A program made the translations under genes and the position numbers. The notes under the pieces were generated by a model that saw nothing but the letters and a program-made list of their open reading frames with translations, did no database searches and was not told the origin of the DNA. Positions 61,107 through 64,000 of a stretch of DNA of 64,000 bases are shown one piece after another. Source of the stretch: Paenibacillus glycanilyticus NBRC 16618 (GTDB taxonomy: Bacteria > Bacillota > Bacilli > Paenibacillales > Paenibacillaceae); assembly GCF_004000805.1 (NCBI RefSeq), contig NZ_BILY01000008.1, positions 124,001 to 188,000 of the forward strand, written 5' to 3'. How positions within the stretch are numbered: the first letter of the stretch is position 1; the number at the start of each line of letters is the position of its first letter.

Positions 61107-61880
61107 ATGATCAATCAAGGCACGCAGGCATGGAATCCCGGGACGTACGATACGCAGCTCGGGTTTGTATCAAAGCTCGGCAAAGGCATTCTGGATTGGC
61201 TGGATCCGCAGCCAGGAGAACATATTCTGGATCTGGGCTGCGGTACAGGCGATCTGGCCGTTGAAATCGCCGGATCGGGCGCGAAGGTAACCGGAATGGA
61301 TCAGTCGGAAGCCATGATTGCGTCCGCAAGAAGCAAATATCCGGATATTACCTTCATCGTTGGGGACGGTGAGCAATTCCGCTTCGAGGCTCCGTTTGAT
61401 GCCGTTTTCTCGAACGCGGCTCTGCACTGGATGACAAATGCCCGCGGTGTTATTGAATCCGTTCGGGATTCCTTAAAGGGCGGAGGAAGGTTTGTTGCCG
61501 AATTTGGCGGCAAGGGCAATGTAGATGTTTTTGTCCAGGCCTTTTACGAGGTAATGCCGCGATACGGCATAGATCCGGCTGAACGGAACCCTTGGTATTT
61601 CCCTTCGATTGGCGAATATGCAAGCCTGCTCGAACAAAATGGGTTCGAGGTCACAATTGCCGAGCATTTCGACCGACCTACTCCTTTGCCGGAAGGAGAA
61701 AAAGGGGTAATGCATTGGCTGGACGGATTCGGGGATGCTTTCTTCAAAGACCTCGATAACGCCGATAGAGAGTCTGCCAAGCAAGAGGTATACGAGGCAG
61801 CCAAACAGAAGCTGCAGGTCGTCAGTGGGGTTTATCAAGCTGATTACAGACGGATCCGTATATCTGCCGTGAAATTATAG
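61107..61880 (+). CDS. Class I SAM-dependent methyltransferase
   Basis: A 257-residue Rossmann methyltransferase. Motif I is ILDLGCGTGDLAVEIA (about 35–50), followed by the acidic GMDQSEAMI, and the later FSNAALHWM (about 100) is typical of trans-aconitate or ubiquinone/menaquinone-type small-molecule methyltransferases. The substrate is unknown. GGAGG lies before the ATG. It stands alone between rpsD and the flotillin operon. Confidence 0.88.
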   Translation: MINQGTQAWNPGTYDTQLGFVSKLGKGILDWLDPQPGEHILDLGCGTGDLAVEIAGSGAKVTGMDQSEAMIASARSKYPDITFIVGDGEQFRFEAPFDAVFSNAALHWMTNARGVIESVRDSLKGGGRFVAEFGGKGNVDVFVQAFYEVMPRYGIDPAERNPWYFPSIGEYASLLEQNGFEVTIAEHFDRPTPLPEGEKGVMHWLDGFGDAFFKDLDNADRESAKQEVYEAAKQKLQVVSGVYQADYRRIRISAVKL

Positions 61881-61905
61881 AAAACCTATTCTATAACGGC
61901 AAAAG

Positions 61906-61943
61906 AAATCCCGGAGAGGCTCCTATTGTCCTCTCCGGGATTT
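61906..61943. terminator. Bidirectional terminator
   Basis: AAATCCCGGAGAGG … CCTCTCCGGGATTT, 14-bp arms, between the converging methyltransferase and flotillin genes. Confidence 0.88.
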
Positions 61944-61953
61944 ATATGTTTCG

Positions 61954-63489
61954 TTATTCTTTTTTCTCCACAGGCTCGGCAGGCTGCGGGATTTGCACAG
62001 GCGCCTCTGCGGCAGCTGCCACAGGCTGAGTTAGAGAACCGGATACCCGGGACGTTAAGTTTTTCATCAGGGAGTTGACATCAATTCCGGATACGTTTTT
62101 CAGCATCTCCGGTGCTGTCGCCATTAAGCCGGTTACGTAATTGCTTAAGCGGGCAGCCCCTTCGCCATGACCGGTATCTACAACCGTCAGCTTGTCGATG
62201 CCTTTAATCGGCTCTGCCACTTTGCCCGCAAGCTCAGGCAGCATTTTTACGATGATATCGAGAACCGCAGCTTCGCCAAAGCTTTCGAACGCTTGAGCAA
62301 GCTTTTCCTTCGCTTCCGCCTCGGCAAGACCGCGCAGACGGATAACCTCGGCTTCGGCTGTACCTTTCGCGCGTTCCGCGTCGGCGATCGCAAGACCGTC
62401 CAGACGCTTCTGCTCGGCAAGCGCCTTCGCTTCCGATTCGATGCGGTATTGCACCGCATCCGCTTCGCGGAGCTTTTTGGTTTTATCCGCTTCGGCCGCT
62501 TGTTCGACCGCATAACGGTCGGCTTCGGCTTTTTTCTTCACTTCCGCATCATACTGCTTCTCGCGGCGCAAAATTTCTTTCGCTTCCAGGTCAATCTCGC
62601 GTTCTTTCCGGACGAGCTCAACCTTCATCTGCTCTTCTACCACGCTCTGCTTCGCGCGCGCTTCTTGAATCGAATAAGCTTGATCCGCTTCCGCTTTCGC
62701 CATATCCTGCTCGCGTTTGAAGGAAGCCACCTTCAGTTCTTTCTCTTTGGCAGCTTCGGCGATATTAGTATCGCGCAGAAGCTCGGCCTTTTGTCCTTCT
62801 TCCTCGGCAATCGCCTTCTTAATCCTGGAATCTCTTACGGCCTCCGCTTCCGCGATATCCGCATCGCGTTTTACGGCAGCGATACGCGGTTTACCAAGGG
62901 CATCGAGATATCCATGCTTATCCCGCAAATCCTTGATCGTGAAGGAAACGATCTGCAGGCCCATCTTTTTCAAATCCTTGGCTGCGACGCCCTGCACCTC
63001 TTGCGCGAATTTATCGCGGTTCCGGTAAACCTCTTCTACCGTCATCGTACCGAGAATAGCCCGGAGATGACCTTCCAGCACCTCTTGCGCTTCGCTCTTC
63101 AAAGCTTCGGTTGGCTTGCCCATGAACTGCTCGGCAGCCGTCGCCACATCCTCAACGATACCGCCGATTTTGATAATCGCGACACCATCCGCCATTACAG
63201 GTACGCCTTGTTCCGTGTATACTTCCGGAGTAGAGACGTCCAGCTTGTGGGAGAGCAGCGACAGAAACTCTGCCTTCTGGAAGATGGGAAGGATAAAGGC
63301 GCCTCCGCCGCGGACGATTTTAATTTTACGGCCGGTTTCATCCGCGCTTACGTTGCGGCTTCCCAAGAAGGAACCCGTTACGATCATCGCTTCGTCTGGG
63401 CTTACGGTACGGTAGCGCGCCCAAAAGGCAATACCGAGGATAACGAATACGGCAACTACAATAGAAGGAATAATAAGATACTCTGGCAT
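61954..63489 (-). CDS. floT: Flotillin-like protein (FloT/YuaG)
   Basis: A 511-residue flotillin. It has an N-terminal membrane hairpin or helix (about 5–25), an SPFH/PHB domain (about 30–190), then a long coiled coil rich in Ala/Glu repeats (AEAE, EAEAKEKL) to about 420, and a C-terminal tail ending in Pro/Ala/Glu. It organises membrane microdomains that host signalling kinases and secretion factors. GAGGAG precedes the ATG. An NfeD gene precedes it, the usual pair. Confidence 0.95.
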   Translation of the reverse strand: MPEYLIIPSIVVAVFVILGIAFWARYRTVSPDEAMIVTGSFLGSRNVSADETGRKIKIVRGGGAFILPIFQKAEFLSLLSHKLDVSTPEVYTEQGVPVMADGVAIIKIGGIVEDVATAAEQFMGKPTEALKSEAQEVLEGHLRAILGTMTVEEVYRNRDKFAQEVQGVAAKDLKKMGLQIVSFTIKDLRDKHGYLDALGKPRIAAVKRDADIAEAEAVRDSRIKKAIAEEEGQKAELLRDTNIAEAAKEKELKVASFKREQDMAKAEADQAYSIQEARAKQSVVEEQMKVELVRKEREIDLEAKEILRREKQYDAEVKKKAEADRYAVEQAAEADKTKKLREADAVQYRIESEAKALAEQKRLDGLAIADAERAKGTAEAEVIRLRGLAEAEAKEKLAQAFESFGEAAVLDIIVKMLPELAGKVAEPIKGIDKLTVVDTGHGEGAARLSNYVTGLMATAPEMLKNVSGIDVNSLMKNLTSRVSGSLTQPVAAAAEAPVQIPQPAEPVEKKE

Positions 63490-63517
63490 GAACTTTCTCC
63501 TCTCAGTCTAGCACTTT

Positions 63518-64000
63518 TTAGTAAGGGTCAAGCTTGGAGACGTACAACGTATTATCTTTTACTTCCACAACAACAACCCGGGAACCGCCTGGTATGTCGT
63601 CACCGTCGAAGCTGGCGGCAATCTGGTTGGTATATCCCGCGCCAGCTTTGACAAGCACTTCGCCGTAGCCCTTGGATGGGATGGCCGTAATCACTTCGGC
63701 GATCTTGCCGCTTAGGTCCTTTTCCGAGAGCGCAATCGAATTTTCGCTTTCGCTCATCGGCTTTACATACAGGAAATAGCCGCTGCCGCCAATAACCACG
63801 CCTCCCGCAAGAGCAAGAATAAATACGGCTGCGAGCCCAAGCGACGTGTAATGCGCAAGCAGCAGCCCTGCACCGCCAAATGCGGTAATTCCGCCAACCA
63901 AGGTTGTCGGATTAAGCCATGGATGACCGTCCAGCGACAAAAAATCAAGAATTCCGCCCAGCGCGTGACCGATCAAATCCCCAAGCAGAGCGCTAATGAT
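63518..64000 (-). CDS. NfeD-family membrane protein (YuaF type), 5'-truncated
   Basis: The frame stays open to the right edge, so the first residues are missing; 160 codons are present. Hydrophobic stretches lie near the beginning and at about 40–70 of the visible part. A C-terminal OB-fold NfeD domain follows (SGKIAEVITAIPSKGYGEVLVKAGAG … GSRVVVVEVKDNTLYVSKLDPY). NfeD proteins partner flotillins in membrane microdomains. It is 28 bases before floT, so they form one operon. The TTG at 63976 is not a real start because the frame continues through it with LLGD upstream. Confidence 0.9.
   Translation of the reverse strand: MISALLGDLIGHALGGILDFLSLDGHPWLNPTTLVGGITAFGGAGLLLAHYTSLGLAAVFILALAGGVVIGGSGYFLYVKPMSESENSIALSEKDLSGKIAEVITAIPSKGYGEVLVKAGAGYTNQIAASFDGDDIPGGSRVVVVEVKDNTLYVSKLDPY

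Noticed and set aside
62167..63651. A 494-codon open frame on the plus strand opposite the flotillin gene
   Set aside because: It is antisense to a clear flotillin with coiled-coil Ala/Glu codons that leave the opposite frame free of stops. The translation is Arg/Phe/Leu-rich with no recognisable domain and no ribosome binding site.

Overview
The window looks like chromosome from a spore-forming Bacillota, most likely Paenibacillus or a close relative. Three things point there. A SpoVM gene and the run rqcH–Ca-ATPase … remA–gmk–rpoZ … coaBC–priA–def–fmt–rsmB–rlmN–prpC–prkC–rsgA–rpe … spoVM–rpmB–yloU–fakA … recG match the yloA-to-recG region of Bacillus subtilis. Base composition is moderate to high G+C. 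The intergenic regions carry short palindromic repeats. No rRNA, tRNA, CRISPR array, transposase or prophage was seen. This is an ordinary core chromosome with a few accessory insertions. All calls are by eye from protein sequence and motifs, without database searches.

1–7.4 kb: the 5' end of a sugar ABC importer operon (two permeases and a truncated solute-binding lipoprotein) diverges from its likely AraC-type regulator. Next come an SOS-type Y-family DNA polymerase behind two tandem LexA boxes, its YolD-like partner, a DUF2515 protein and an SRAP/YedK DNA-protein crosslink protein.

7.4–26.7 kb: a long leftward housekeeping block. In transcription order it holds coaBC, priA, def, fmt, rsmB, rlmN, prpC, prkC, rsgA, rpe, a small membrane protein, spoVM, (rpmB opposite), yloU, fakA, degV, recG and a SpoVIF-like gene. 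Many neighbours overlap by 4–14 bases, so translational coupling is likely. It covers CoA synthesis, replication restart, protein N-terminal formylation and deformylation, rRNA methylation, Ser/Thr phosphorylation signalling, ribosome assembly and fatty acid kinase.

26.7–33 kb: an insertion, relative to B. subtilis, between coaBC and rpoZ. It carries a J-like membrane protein, a HAD phosphatase, a noncoding palindromic repeat cluster, and a lactate-utilisation operon (lutABC) led by a DeoR-type regulator.

33–42 kb: rpoZ, gmk, remA, then yitJ and dapF where B. subtilis has yloC, then a calcium P-type ATPase divergent from rqcH.

42–64 kb: mixed genes. These include an NlpC/P60 hydrolase with a long AT-rich leader, a PHP phosphoesterase with a LysR regulator, ylbG/ylbF, a bacterial XPB helicase with a partner protein, a CBS protein and an M20 peptidase. 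They continue with yugN, an FtsW/RodA/SpoVE protein, a YqhY-like protein, a Ca2+/H+ exchanger, ylaN, and an HPr-like protein with no phosphorylatable histidine. The window ends with an M29 aminopeptidase, a lipoprotein, a GAF-GGDEF cyclase, rpsD with a long leader, a methyltransferase, a flotillin and the start of an NfeD gene.
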